Origin: Verrucomicrobiales bacterium
Lineage (GTDB): Bacteria > Verrucomicrobiota > Verrucomicrobiia > Verrucomicrobiales > DEV007
Reading direction: 5' to 3'
Assembly (NCBI GenBank): GCA_029213195.1
Contig: JARGNI010000006.1
Location: 124,001-188,000, forward strand
DNA length: 64,000 bases
The notes beneath the pieces are model-generated. The model was given only the letters and a program-made list of their open reading frames with translations. It was not told where the DNA came from and searched no databases. Positions 46,323 through 54,279 of the stretch are shown piece after piece. The position numbers and the translations under genes were made by a program. Each line of letters starts with the position of its first letter. Within the stretch, counting starts at the first letter, position 1.

Positions 46323-48062
46323 TTACTCCTCCAACTTGTGTATGCTTCTGGCGACGAGGATCAGCTTCTCGCGAACCCCTGGTCCGAAGTCATCGGTTTC
46401 GTGGTGAATGGTTACACAGCTGTCTCCCTCCAGGAAAAGGCTGACCGTTCCTCGATCGGTGTTCAGGGTGAAAGACTTTGCCTCGGGAAGTCCGGAGAGG
46501 CGAGCCAGATTCCGAATCGAATCCACCATTTCGCGAGCCTCATCACCCAGGCGCCCCTGCTCTCCCTTGGATGCCTGCACAATCTTATTCGGGGTCGCCA
46601 GCGCACACCCCGTGATTCCTTCGAGGCTGACCACGCTCCTGGCGACCTTGGCGAGAGTGAAGGACTCGGATGTGGAAAAGATGGCTTTGAACTCCAGATC
46701 TCGAAGGGTTTCGTCCTTCTCGTGATGACTCGGCTCCGACTTTGTTGCAGTAGGAGTGACCCCAAGAGAAATGCTCGCGGAGGATCCTGCCGTTGCCGAA
46801 ATGGAGGGAACCTCCTCTGTTTTCTTCTCCTCTGGGATTTCCAGTTTAGCCTCTTGATCGGACACGGGCCCTGACTCCGATTCCGCAGGAGGCTGTGGCT
46901 CGGGCGTTGGCTCGGGCTGGGCGGGAGGTTGCGTGTCCCGCTGAGCCGCCGCTTCGGTCGGAGGCTTGCTGGCGGACGCCTCGCTTGAGATCGGGGCCGA
47001 GAAAGAGGTGGGCGAAGAAAACCCGCTCAATGGCTCGAGGGTCCCGGAACTCGGCTTCTCCTGGACCTCGGGAGCTGGATCCGAAGCTGCGACATTGGAT
47101 TTGGCCGAATCGGGAAGAAAGGAATCAAAGGCACTGCTGGCAAAGGGTTTTCCCTCGGGCGCGTCAGGTTGGGCGGAGGGAGCTCCCCCCTGATCGGCCT
47201 CGGTAGGATAGGGAATTTCCTCATCCTTTTGTGCTTCCTTCGAGAACAAGGTGGCAAAGCCCTCGGTACTGTCGAAGGGATTCTGGTTTCCCGCAGCCAA
47301 ACCCGATCCGAAACCAAAAGACGGAATTTCTTCCTGGCCGGCAGAGGTAGCCTCGTTTTCCGATCCGCGGGCGGCTGTATCGGGTTCTTCTCCCTGTAAT
47401 TTATTGATGGGCGCACCGAAAACAGAGTCTGCCGGCGGGCTCGGCGCCTGCTCATTCGGAGGGGTCGCCTGGAATCCGCTTCCGAATCCCTTGGCACCCG
47501 TCACGACCTGCTTGGGAGGAGAAGAATGCGCCTCCCTTTTCGGCGCTGCGGCAGAAGCTGCAGCAGTAGACCAGAAAGGATTTTCCTCCTCCGATTTGGT
47601 CGATGGTTTCTCCCGCTGCGGGTTCGACACCGAATCTCGAGGAGGATTCGCGGGCCGTGCCGGGGGAGCTGCAAAAGGAGAGGCAGCCGACGGGGCAGCC
47701 TCGATTCCCCCGAGCTTGGCCGGCAGCGTAACCACAGAATCATTGAGAGGAGTGATCTCGGTCGCAAAGAGTTCCGGACAGACCTGGTAGAGCGTCGACA
47801 ACTCAACATCTCGCCCACCTTGCGCAGGAATCGGAACGGCGACCTCTTTCTCCATCGGAATTCCACTCTGCGCAGAGATCGCCGGGGGGATGAAGGGCAA
47901 CAATTCGCTGACCAAAAAATACTGTACCTCTCCTCTATCTTCGGATTTCATGGACGAAGTTCCTCGTTGGCTCGAACCATCCTCCGGATGGATCACTTCT
48001 CGGTTTTCACCGGAAGCTTCCGTGCCGTCTTCAGAAAAGAGATCGCGAAACGTGAACGACAT
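46323..48062 (-). CDS. long disordered protein with conserved N-terminal module and C-terminal roadblock domain
   Basis: A 579-residue cytosolic protein. Residues 45-115 form a compact module (VQYFLVSELLPFIPPAISAQ, VELSTLYQVCPELFATEITP, then LNDSVVTLPAKLGG) that also occurs, from memory, with other roadblock-type proteins; its function is not established. Residues 120-440 are Pro/Ala/Ser/Glu-rich and disordered. Residues 450-575 form a roadblock/LC7-like domain: FKAIFSTSESFTLAKVARSV, GITGCALATPNKIVQASKGE and CVTIHHETDDFGPGVREKLI. It is the first gene of the MglA operon and is a candidate scaffold for the GTPase. Confidence 0.65.
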   Translation of the reverse strand: MSFTFRDLFSEDGTEASGENREVIHPEDGSSQRGTSSMKSEDRGEVQYFLVSELLPFIPPAISAQSGIPMEKEVAVPIPAQGGRDVELSTLYQVCPELFATEITPLNDSVVTLPAKLGGIEAAPSAASPFAAPPARPANPPRDSVSNPQREKPSTKSEEENPFWSTAAASAAAPKREAHSSPPKQVVTGAKGFGSGFQATPPNEQAPSPPADSVFGAPINKLQGEEPDTAARGSENEATSAGQEEIPSFGFGSGLAAGNQNPFDSTEGFATLFSKEAQKDEEIPYPTEADQGGAPSAQPDAPEGKPFASSAFDSFLPDSAKSNVAASDPAPEVQEKPSSGTLEPLSGFSSPTSFSAPISSEASASKPPTEAAAQRDTQPPAQPEPTPEPQPPAESESGPVSDQEAKLEIPEEKKTEEVPSISATAGSSASISLGVTPTATKSEPSHHEKDETLRDLEFKAIFSTSESFTLAKVARSVVSLEGITGCALATPNKIVQASKGEQGRLGDEAREMVDSIRNLARLSGLPEAKSFTLNTDRGTVSLFLEGDSCVTIHHETDDFGPGVREKLILVARSIHKLEE

Positions 48063-48251
48063 GAGGAGAGACGGGGTGAGAATGATAACGAAATACTCAG
48101 GCTAAAAACCTCTCCTCAATATAAGAAGAGATGGGATTTATGAATATTTTAATTTCATCAGACTAGAATGGAGAAGTTGGTTTATCAAGGATATTTTTAC
48201 TTTTAATATTCCTTAACAAAAATTCTGGTCTCAAACCCGATTCGGGACCCC

Positions 48252-49652
48252 TCAGAGGGCCAGACAGAAGAGACCGACCAGGACTCCATTGTTGATCGCG
48301 TGCGCTACCATGGGTGCGATCAAGGAATCTCGCCATTCGCGGAGAAGAGAAAATCCCACTCCGATGGCTGCCAGCGCCGGAATTCCCATCCACCCCTGTG
48401 GATGAAGGGCGGCGAAGATCACGCTGGTGATGATCGCAGCCGGGAGAAACCGGAGACGCCCCCGAAGGTAGCGGTGCAGCGCCCCACGGAAAAAGATTTC
48501 TTCGAAAAGCGGAGCAAACCCGGCTGCAAGGAGGAGGCAGAGCAGCCTCTCCTTCCACCCGCCTTCATAGATCCAACCGACGATGGGATGGGTCACTGGT
48601 CCTACAGGAGCCGAACCCGTTCCCTCTCCTCCGCCTTCCATCCCGGCAGCCTGGACCTGGGTAACGACAAAAACGAGAACGAGGGTCAGGAAGATCCCGA
48701 CGGACGCGATCGCAAGAACTCCGGTGTAGCCGACGAAACCCGCTCCGATCTCGCGGAGTATCCCTCTCCCCTTGTGCCACCCGATCGAATTGCGGAAGTC
48801 TTTCCATCCGACTTTGCGAAGCAATGGCCAGACAAGGGGAAGAACGACCGCGAGAGCATACACGAGCGGTGAAAAACCGACCGGCAACTCCCGGATGAAC
48901 AACTCACCCACTGCCATCGTCCCAAGATAGATGGCGAAGCACTCCAGGCAGATGCCTTGAGGTCCGTCAGTGCGAGAGAATTGGAGCAGATCTGCACCTT
49001 CCTTTTTTTTCTTGAGCAGGAGAAACAGCAAGGTGGCCCCCGCCAACACAGAAAAGACGGCTCCCATGAAGATCACGCCCACCGCGGTCAAAACGAGCAG
49101 GGAGAGAGTGCGAATCGAGCCGCCACGGGGCACCTCTCCGGTTTCTCGATCGGCAGCCAGGTCCGCGAACCATCCCAGCTTTTCTTCGAGGTCCTTCCTC
49201 TCCGATTCCGTGACTCCGAACTCGATGGCCTTCTCAGTCAGGTTGCGCAGAGGGCTCGATTCGACATTCCACTTGGGCTGCTCGGCCTCACTCTCCGTCT
49301 CTCTGCCTCGGGAGACAAAATTCTCGAGCAAGAGGTAGGCCGCGACCATCCCGTCTCCGGAAACGTGTTTACGAATCCCCTCGAGCGATTTTTCGGCCTC
49401 TTGGGGATCCGCCACCGATGCGGCAATCACGATTTGCCCCTCGAGTTTCATCAAGGCCAGATCACTGGCTTTGAAAGCAGGGCTGGTCTCGGATTCCGAA
49501 TCGCCGCGCGAGGCGGTCTCGTTCGACTCGAAGAAAACCGCCCCCCCGATCGCAAGAACAGATAAGAGAATCACCGGCCAACTCCACCAGCCGGCTGGCT
49601 TACCTTTTTGAGACTCATCCGAGCCCGGAACCAGAGGGGGTGCCTCCATCAT
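48252..49652 (-). CDS. CPBP family intramembrane glutamic protease (CAAX-like)
   Basis: A 466-residue membrane protein. After an N-terminal helix (WSWPVILLSVLAIGGAVFF) and a periplasmic domain of about 120 residues, seven or eight helices follow. The catalytic region is at the C-terminus: APLFEEIFFRGALHRYLRGR contains the EExxxR motif, followed by ITSVIFAALHPQG and the second histidine motif APMVAHAINNG. It is a Rce1-like intramembrane protease; bacterial members often serve peptide-toxin immunity or regulated proteolysis. Here the extra N-terminal domain is unusual and no substrate gene is adjacent. It lies downstream of, and opposite to nothing regulatory; 115 bases separate it from the PQQ protein gene. 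Confidence 0.85.
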   Translation of the reverse strand: MMEAPPLVPGSDESQKGKPAGWWSWPVILLSVLAIGGAVFFESNETASRGDSESETSPAFKASDLALMKLEGQIVIAASVADPQEAEKSLEGIRKHVSGDGMVAAYLLLENFVSRGRETESEAEQPKWNVESSPLRNLTEKAIEFGVTESERKDLEEKLGWFADLAADRETGEVPRGGSIRTLSLLVLTAVGVIFMGAVFSVLAGATLLFLLLKKKKEGADLLQFSRTDGPQGICLECFAIYLGTMAVGELFIRELPVGFSPLVYALAVVLPLVWPLLRKVGWKDFRNSIGWHKGRGILREIGAGFVGYTGVLAIASVGIFLTLVLVFVVTQVQAAGMEGGGEGTGSAPVGPVTHPIVGWIYEGGWKERLLCLLLAAGFAPLFEEIFFRGALHRYLRGRLRFLPAAIITSVIFAALHPQGWMGIPALAAIGVGFSLLREWRDSLIAPMVAHAINNGVLVGLFCLAL

Positions 49653-49767
49653 GGATGGGAAGTCTCAGGCATGAAGATTCAACAGGGTCTGGTCAGGGAG
49701 CCAACCCTGTTGCATCGGGGTGCCAGCGTCTTGAAGACACCCGACTCTACCTCGCATATTCAGCGAA

Positions 49768-51207
49768 CTACTTCGCGGTGACGTCGTAGGAGACAATAAA
49801 CTCCTGGTCTCGAAGGTAGAGCTTTCCTCCTATGACGAGAGGATGAGTCCAAACCTTGCCCTTGGGGTTTCGATTCGGGCTCTGGGGATCGAGGGTAAAC
49901 TGCCCCTTGTGCTCAAATCCGTCCGGAGTAGCCGTTGCCAAAGTGAGGGTTCCATCCCCTTCGTTCAGCGCATAGATATTGCCTTCGGCAATGTGGACCG
50001 AACCTTTCGAGGTGAACTGCCCCTTCTCATTCCAGACCATCTCGCCTGTCTTCCAGTCCTGGCAGATCAGGCCTCCGCCATCGGAGAAGCCGTAGAGGTA
50101 GTCCCCCACTTTCACGACACCACCATGGTGGTTTTTCATCGTCTTGTTGATCCAGACATCCGAAGCCTCGTTGTTGGAATCGATCGAGACCAGCTTGCAT
50201 CCTACTCCGTATCCGGAAGTGATGTAGATTTCGTTTCCATCGACGATCGGAGTGGGGATGACCGCAGTCTTTCCGTCCCAGGGAGAGCTCCAAAGGAGAG
50301 AACCATCTTCGGCCGAAACTCCGACGAGTTCTTTCTCAAAGAGACGCACATACTGCTTCACCCCATTGATTTCGGCCGGAACGATCGTGGCATACTCGGC
50401 TTTGCCAGGAGTCACTTCGGAAGCTTCCCAGACGACATTTCCCGTTTTCTTCTCGAGGCAAACGAGTCCTGCCTTGTTCCCACCCGGGGCGAGAATGAGA
50501 TGTTCACCATCCACGAAAGGCGAGGCGGAAAAGCCCCACCCGCCAGACTTTCCGCCGAAGTCGGCCTGCATGTTCTTCTTCCAGATTTCCTTACCATCTT
50601 CGACAGAGAGACAGGCGATCGTTCCCTTGGGACCGAGAGCGAAAACCATACCGTCGGAAATCGTGGGCGTGCTGCGAGGACCATGCCCCCAACCGGCGCT
50701 GTAACCGGACTGGTCATCCGTCCCGATGACCGTGGACCAGACTTCCTTGCCCGTCGCCGTATCGACGCAGAGCACTGTCAGATCCTCACCTCGAGTGCCC
50801 ATGGTGTAGAGCTTCCCATCGAGGACGGAAAATCCGGAATATCCCATTCCGGCATCCTCGAAGACCCAGACCTTTTCCGGTCCTCCCTCGGGCCAGGAAG
50901 CAAGAAGGCCTTCGTCGGTGGAAATGCCGTCTCCATTCGGACCGCGGAACGCAGGCCAGGCGGCGGAACTGTCGCCGGAACCCTGATTCTTCATCGAGGC
51001 GATATACTCCTGGTCCTCAAGACTCAGGGAAAGAACTTCGACTCGTCCTTCGCGCCCGTCGGCGAGACGGAGGACTGCCGTGCTTCCTTCCACTCGGAGA
51101 AGTTCCGCATCGATTTTCTTCCCGGAGGCCGCTTGCGTCCAGGTGCGCGCGGAAGAGGGAAAGACAAGAAGAAATGAGAGACAGGCCAGGGTGAGGACGA
51201 ATTTCAT
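49768..51207 (-). CDS. secreted SHD1-PQQ-type beta-propeller protein
   Basis: A 479-residue exported protein with a signal peptide (VLTLACLSFLLVFPSSA). Residues 20-70 are an SHD1-like domain (TWTQAASGKKIDAELLRVEG, LRLADGREGRVEVLSLSLED), then a PQQ-type beta-propeller with repeats such as GEDLTVLCVDTATGKEVWST, GTIACLSVEDGKEIWKK, KAGLVCLEKKTGNVVWEAS and GGLICQDWKTGEMVWNEKG. Motif spacing resembles outer-membrane assembly (BamB-like) and PQQ-dependent proteins. Many PVC-phylum proteins have this arrangement. It may bind a protein partner rather than PQQ, since residues for cofactor binding are not obvious. Confidence 0.85.
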   Translation of the reverse strand: MKFVLTLACLSFLLVFPSSARTWTQAASGKKIDAELLRVEGSTAVLRLADGREGRVEVLSLSLEDQEYIASMKNQGSGDSSAAWPAFRGPNGDGISTDEGLLASWPEGGPEKVWVFEDAGMGYSGFSVLDGKLYTMGTRGEDLTVLCVDTATGKEVWSTVIGTDDQSGYSAGWGHGPRSTPTISDGMVFALGPKGTIACLSVEDGKEIWKKNMQADFGGKSGGWGFSASPFVDGEHLILAPGGNKAGLVCLEKKTGNVVWEASEVTPGKAEYATIVPAEINGVKQYVRLFEKELVGVSAEDGSLLWSSPWDGKTAVIPTPIVDGNEIYITSGYGVGCKLVSIDSNNEASDVWINKTMKNHHGGVVKVGDYLYGFSDGGGLICQDWKTGEMVWNEKGQFTSKGSVHIAEGNIYALNEGDGTLTLATATPDGFEHKGQFTLDPQSPNRNPKGKVWTHPLVIGGKLYLRDQEFIVSYDVTAK

Positions 51208-51271
51208 GAGAGAAGTTTCCTAGAGTTTGCCCTGCTTGGCAAGTCACGGAATCTACGGATCCAGGGAAGAA

Positions 51272-51301
51272 AAAGACCGAACGGTTTCCCGTTCGGTCTT
51301 T
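51272..51301 (-). terminator. strong rho-independent terminator of the outer-membrane barrel gene
   Basis: AAAGACCGAACGG pairs perfectly with CCGTTCGGTCTTT (13 base pairs) around TTTC. On the minus strand it is followed by further Ts (TTTTTCTTCC), 31 bases past the barrel stop codon. Confidence 0.88.
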
Positions 51302-51332
51302 CTGAATTTGAGGGCTTTTGCGGTTCCCGAAA

Positions 51333-52034
51333 CTAGAAGTGGAAACGTCCGCCAACGAGGAGGTTGCTGGTGTCCTCACCAAACTCACCGCCGACTTTGA
51401 TTCCGAAGACTTCGTTCAGGTGGAAGATCATTCCAGGGGTGAACAACCAACCGTGACCGGCAAACGCTCCGTTCGGAGAAGTGTAAGGGTGTCCGGGGAT
51501 TCCGTCACCCGAGCGGTCGAAGTAAAGCGCCTTAGCGTAGACCTCGAGACGTCCGGAGCGAGCCCGGAGACCAGGTCCGACATAGTAGCCCCAGCTGTCA
51601 TATTCGACCACGGGATGAATGTTCTGGAACTCGGCGTCCACGTGAGTGGCTCCCCCCTCGAAAGTCAGGTCGACACACTTGGCAAGAGCGACATGAGTTC
51701 CCAATCCGAGACGAAACGCACGGGTGTCGACGGATCCGATGTGAGGTGCCCAGTTGTAATCGAAGCTACCACCATTGAATCCACCGGTGAGGAAGAAGTT
51801 GTGACCGAGGGACTTGGAGAATCCGAAACCGAATCCCTGTCCGTCATCGATGTAGCCGGCGTCATAGGCGCTATGGACATACTCCAGATCGATAAAGTCG
51901 TAAGAGAGGCAGCTCTCCTGGACGGGAGGTGCAAGAGGAGCAAGTCCTTTGCCCGACGTATGCCAATCTCCGGCAAAGCTCACTCCAGGTAGAAGCAGCG
52001 AAGCCACAGCGAAGCAGATCAGTTGTTTTTTCAT
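51333..52034 (-). CDS. outer-membrane beta-barrel protein
   Basis: A 233-residue exported protein with a signal peptide (LICFAVASLLLPGVSFAGDW). After it, alternating hydrophobic strands with aromatic girdles are visible (SYDFIDLEYVHSAYDAGYID, FGFGFSKSLGHNFFLTGGF, RAFRLGLGTHVALAKCVDLT, EVYAKALYFDRS), and the last residues are GGRFHF with the C-terminal phenylalanine used by the BAM complex. This fits an 8- to 10-stranded barrel of the OmpA/Opa or Porin-like type. It has its own strong promoter and a strong terminator, so it is probably abundant. Two cysteines (C42, C110) might form a disulfide. The exact family was not identified. Confidence 0.75.
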   Translation of the reverse strand: MKKQLICFAVASLLLPGVSFAGDWHTSGKGLAPLAPPVQESCLSYDFIDLEYVHSAYDAGYIDDGQGFGFGFSKSLGHNFFLTGGFNGGSFDYNWAPHIGSVDTRAFRLGLGTHVALAKCVDLTFEGGATHVDAEFQNIHPVVEYDSWGYYVGPGLRARSGRLEVYAKALYFDRSGDGIPGHPYTSPNGAFAGHGWLFTPGMIFHLNEVFGIKVGGEFGEDTSNLLVGGRFHF

Positions 52035-52098
52035 ATAATTTCAGTCAGATTGTTCAAGTTGAGGAGTAATGAGCCCTCTAATTGCTCAATATTTTTAA

Positions 52099-52127
52099 AA
52101 TAAACTGTAAAAATTATAAATTGTCAA
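52099..52127 (-). promoter_or_regulatory. sigma-70 promoter of the outer-membrane barrel gene
   Basis: On the minus strand a consensus TTGACA (-35) is followed after 17 bases by TTTATT (-10), in a markedly AT-rich stretch. It would give a leader of about 60 bases before the ATG at 52034. Confidence 0.6.
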
Positions 52128-52254
52128 CAAATATTAGTATTTTATTTGTTCTGATGGCTCAGATTTGTGGGTATTCCGGAGATAAGCCCAATAGGAACCG
52201 CAAGACCCTCACTGGGAAGGAGTCGTAAAGATCCACCAACCGAGATCACGGAGG

Positions 52255-52320
52255 CAACCCATCGCACGATGCCCGCGCGATCGATCCTCACGGATCACAA
52301 TCCTCTTCGTTGAATACACC
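52255..52320 (-). pseudogene. possible peroxiredoxin relic in a 344-base gap
   Basis: The gap between the barrel gene and the hydrolase gene (52035-52378) holds the promoter above but no intact gene. On the minus strand GVFNEE in one frame and IDRAGIVRWV in another lie 17 bases apart. Those are the two consecutive motifs near the end of AhpC/TSA peroxiredoxins, where about 30 bases would be expected between them. It may be an eroded gene end, or chance. Confidence 0.2.
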
Positions 52321-52378
52321 CGAAAGGGCCAATGGTGCGACGGCCTACAGGTTTGCAGAAGAAGGCCGAAAGCTCGAC

Positions 52379-53260
52379 CTAGTAGTCCTGTTCTCTCCAG
52401 GAGATCAGCCTCGAGTCGTCATCCTCATCTGCTTTGGCGAGGATACCGTTTCGATCGAGGAAATCGTTCATCGTTGAAAGGGAGGCTTCATACGAAACCG
52501 GATCGGTATTCATATTGAAGAAATTCTGGTCCCTTCCCTCGAACTCGATCAGTTCAAAGGGCGTCTTCTTTCTCTTCATCTTCGAAGCAAACGAAGACGC
52601 TTTCGAAAAAGGGACGAGTCGATCTTCCGTGCCATGAATCATGAGAATCGGGGGCAATCCATTCGCAACATAGCGAGAAAGGCAGGCGCGTTTCGCACTT
52701 GAAGAGTCGGCGAACTGGTCAAAGCCGTAGCCACCTTTTTCGACATCGATGATGGCACTGAGAAGCACCGCTGCGTTCGGTTGCGAATCGGAGAGCAGAT
52801 ACGGGCTCTCGGCCGCCGGGATATGTGCCTTCATCGTCATCGCCCCGGCAATGTTGGCACCTGCCCCGGCTCCCACCGCGACGACTTTCCCCGGATCGAT
52901 GCGAAGCTTCTCCGAAAAATGCCGCGCGAACTGAACTGCCGTCTGTCCATCCTGGAGAGCCTCCATGGCATGCGAATCCGGATGAGTCGCCCGGTTGCGG
53001 TACTGGACAAGTCCACACACGACCCCGCGCTCGACGAAATAGAGAGCTTGCGGGGCAAACTGGATGACGCTGCCGCGGTCCCACCCTCCACTGTTGAAGA
53101 AGAGGAAAAGCGGATGGTCCGTCCGCGATTCGAGATCTTTCGGGAAGTAGAAGTAGATCACCAGTTCCGAACCATCCGGAGCGGTCTTGTAGGTCAGTGA
53201 CTGGGCATTTTCCAGCAACACCTTTTCCCGCTCATTCAGAATGGTTTCGCGCTTCGCCAT
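52379..53260 (-). CDS. alpha/beta-hydrolase-fold protein lacking catalytic Ser and His
   Basis: A 293-residue cytosolic or secretion-uncertain protein of the alpha/beta-hydrolase fold (dienelactone/esterase/lipase-like). Fold markers are ELVIYFYFPKDLESRTDHPL, the oxyanion-type LFLFFNSGGWDRGS, and ILMIHGTEDRLVPF with the acid D213. The nucleophile elbow GxSxG is VGAGAGAN: the serine is replaced by Gly132. The histidine position in EGRDQNFFN is Gln245 where GHGFFN is usual. Two of the three catalytic residues are thus lost. The ATG at 53260 (MAKRETIL) is chosen because further upstream text is antisense-like. It is probably a non-enzymatic binding protein. Confidence 0.6.
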   Translation of the reverse strand: MAKRETILNEREKVLLENAQSLTYKTAPDGSELVIYFYFPKDLESRTDHPLFLFFNSGGWDRGSVIQFAPQALYFVERGVVCGLVQYRNRATHPDSHAMEALQDGQTAVQFARHFSEKLRIDPGKVVAVGAGAGANIAGAMTMKAHIPAAESPYLLSDSQPNAAVLLSAIIDVEKGGYGFDQFADSSSAKRACLSRYVANGLPPILMIHGTEDRLVPFSKASSFASKMKRKKTPFELIEFEGRDQNFFNMNTDPVSYEASLSTMNDFLDRNGILAKADEDDDSRLISWREQDY

Positions 53261-53365
53261 AATTGCTTCTCTGGAGACTACGAACTCGCCCTCCGAATTC
53301 AAGCAGGATCTCTCGGTGGCTGAATCCCGACTGGTCCTACGCTTTTCCGAGTGGTAGTTTCCGGT

Positions 53366-54247
53366 ATGCGGTTGATTCCTTCCTTCCCTCCCCTTTTGCT
53401 GGTGCTCTTCCTGGTACACACGATTCCTTCGCTGGGGCTCTCTCAAGCCAAATCGGATCCGGCGATTCGGGCGACCCTCGAGAACGCCTACAATGCCTGG
53501 CGCTCGGCCATGGATTCCCAGGATCTGAAGCGATGGGAGCAGGCGACAGCCTTGTCCCGCCAAATCGATATTCGAAATCGAATCGTTTCTCAAAAGCTCC
53601 CCTTCCCCCAGGCGCTCTTCGAGGATCCCATCGGGGCGCCTCCTCTGGGTGGCTTGTTCGCCCTGGGTGTCCTCAGCACGGGAGAAACCGCCACCTCCAC
53701 CTATTTTGGAAAAGCCAACTTCGGCGAGGCTCCCGGCGCGGCGATCACCGACAATATGATCGTCCTCCACTTTCTGAAAGAAGAGGGCTCGTGGCGATTC
53801 GACACCTTGCGGGTCGTGAAGATGGGTGCCGACTCCGGAATTCTCCTGCAAATCCGGAACCGGGATTATTCTTTTCTCCAGAGCGCCGAGTTTCAGCCAG
53901 CTCCTCAATTGCCTCCCCTCCCTCAACCCGTCGAGACTCCCGACTTTGTAGCCGAGGCCTGGATCGATGCGACCGGCTACGAACTCACCTTGACGGTCAA
54001 TGGAATCAAGACCGGCACCTTCCCCAACATGAAAGGAGCCGAACTTCTCATCGGCGGACTCAAGAAAGGCCAGAACCAGGTTACGATCACTTCAAGACAT
54101 CTTCCCGAAGCGCAAGCAGGTGCCGGTCGCGTCGAAGTCGCCATCTACGCCGCCAGGGATGCCTCTGGAAAGGCCTCTCGTGTTTTCCATTACCTTCCTG
54201 GCGCAGACGTCCTGCCGTCGGTGTCCGAAACTTTTGTTGTGGAATAG
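53366..54247 (+). CDS. exported protein of unknown function
   Basis: A 293-residue protein. ATG 53366 gives a good signal peptide (SFPPLLLVLFLVHTIPSLGL). The first half is a helical segment (RATLENAYNAWRSAMDSQD, ATALSRQIDIRNRIVSQKLP) then a small alpha-beta domain of SnoaL/nuclear-transport-factor-2-like type (VLSTGETATSTYFGKANFG, MIVLHFLKEEGSWRFDTLRV). The second half is a beta-sandwich (FVAEAWIDATGYELTLTVNG, QVTITSRHLPEAQAGAGRVE). No family was recognised with certainty and no catalytic residues stand out. It is divergent from the degenerate hydrolase across 105 bases and converges with the PEGA-SUMF1 gene. Confidence 0.6.
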   Translation: MRLIPSFPPLLLVLFLVHTIPSLGLSQAKSDPAIRATLENAYNAWRSAMDSQDLKRWEQATALSRQIDIRNRIVSQKLPFPQALFEDPIGAPPLGGLFALGVLSTGETATSTYFGKANFGEAPGAAITDNMIVLHFLKEEGSWRFDTLRVVKMGADSGILLQIRNRDYSFLQSAEFQPAPQLPPLPQPVETPDFVAEAWIDATGYELTLTVNGIKTGTFPNMKGAELLIGGLKKGQNQVTITSRHLPEAQAGAGRVEVAIYAARDASGKASRVFHYLPGADVLPSVSETFVVE

Positions 54248-54279
54248 AGTGCCCACTCGACCGATCCGGGCAAGTGCTC

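Noticed and set aside
49681-49760. AACAGGGTCTGGTCAGGG and similar words near 31460, suggesting a dispersed repeat
   Set aside because: Only partial matches in two places; too short and imperfect to call a repeat family from one window.
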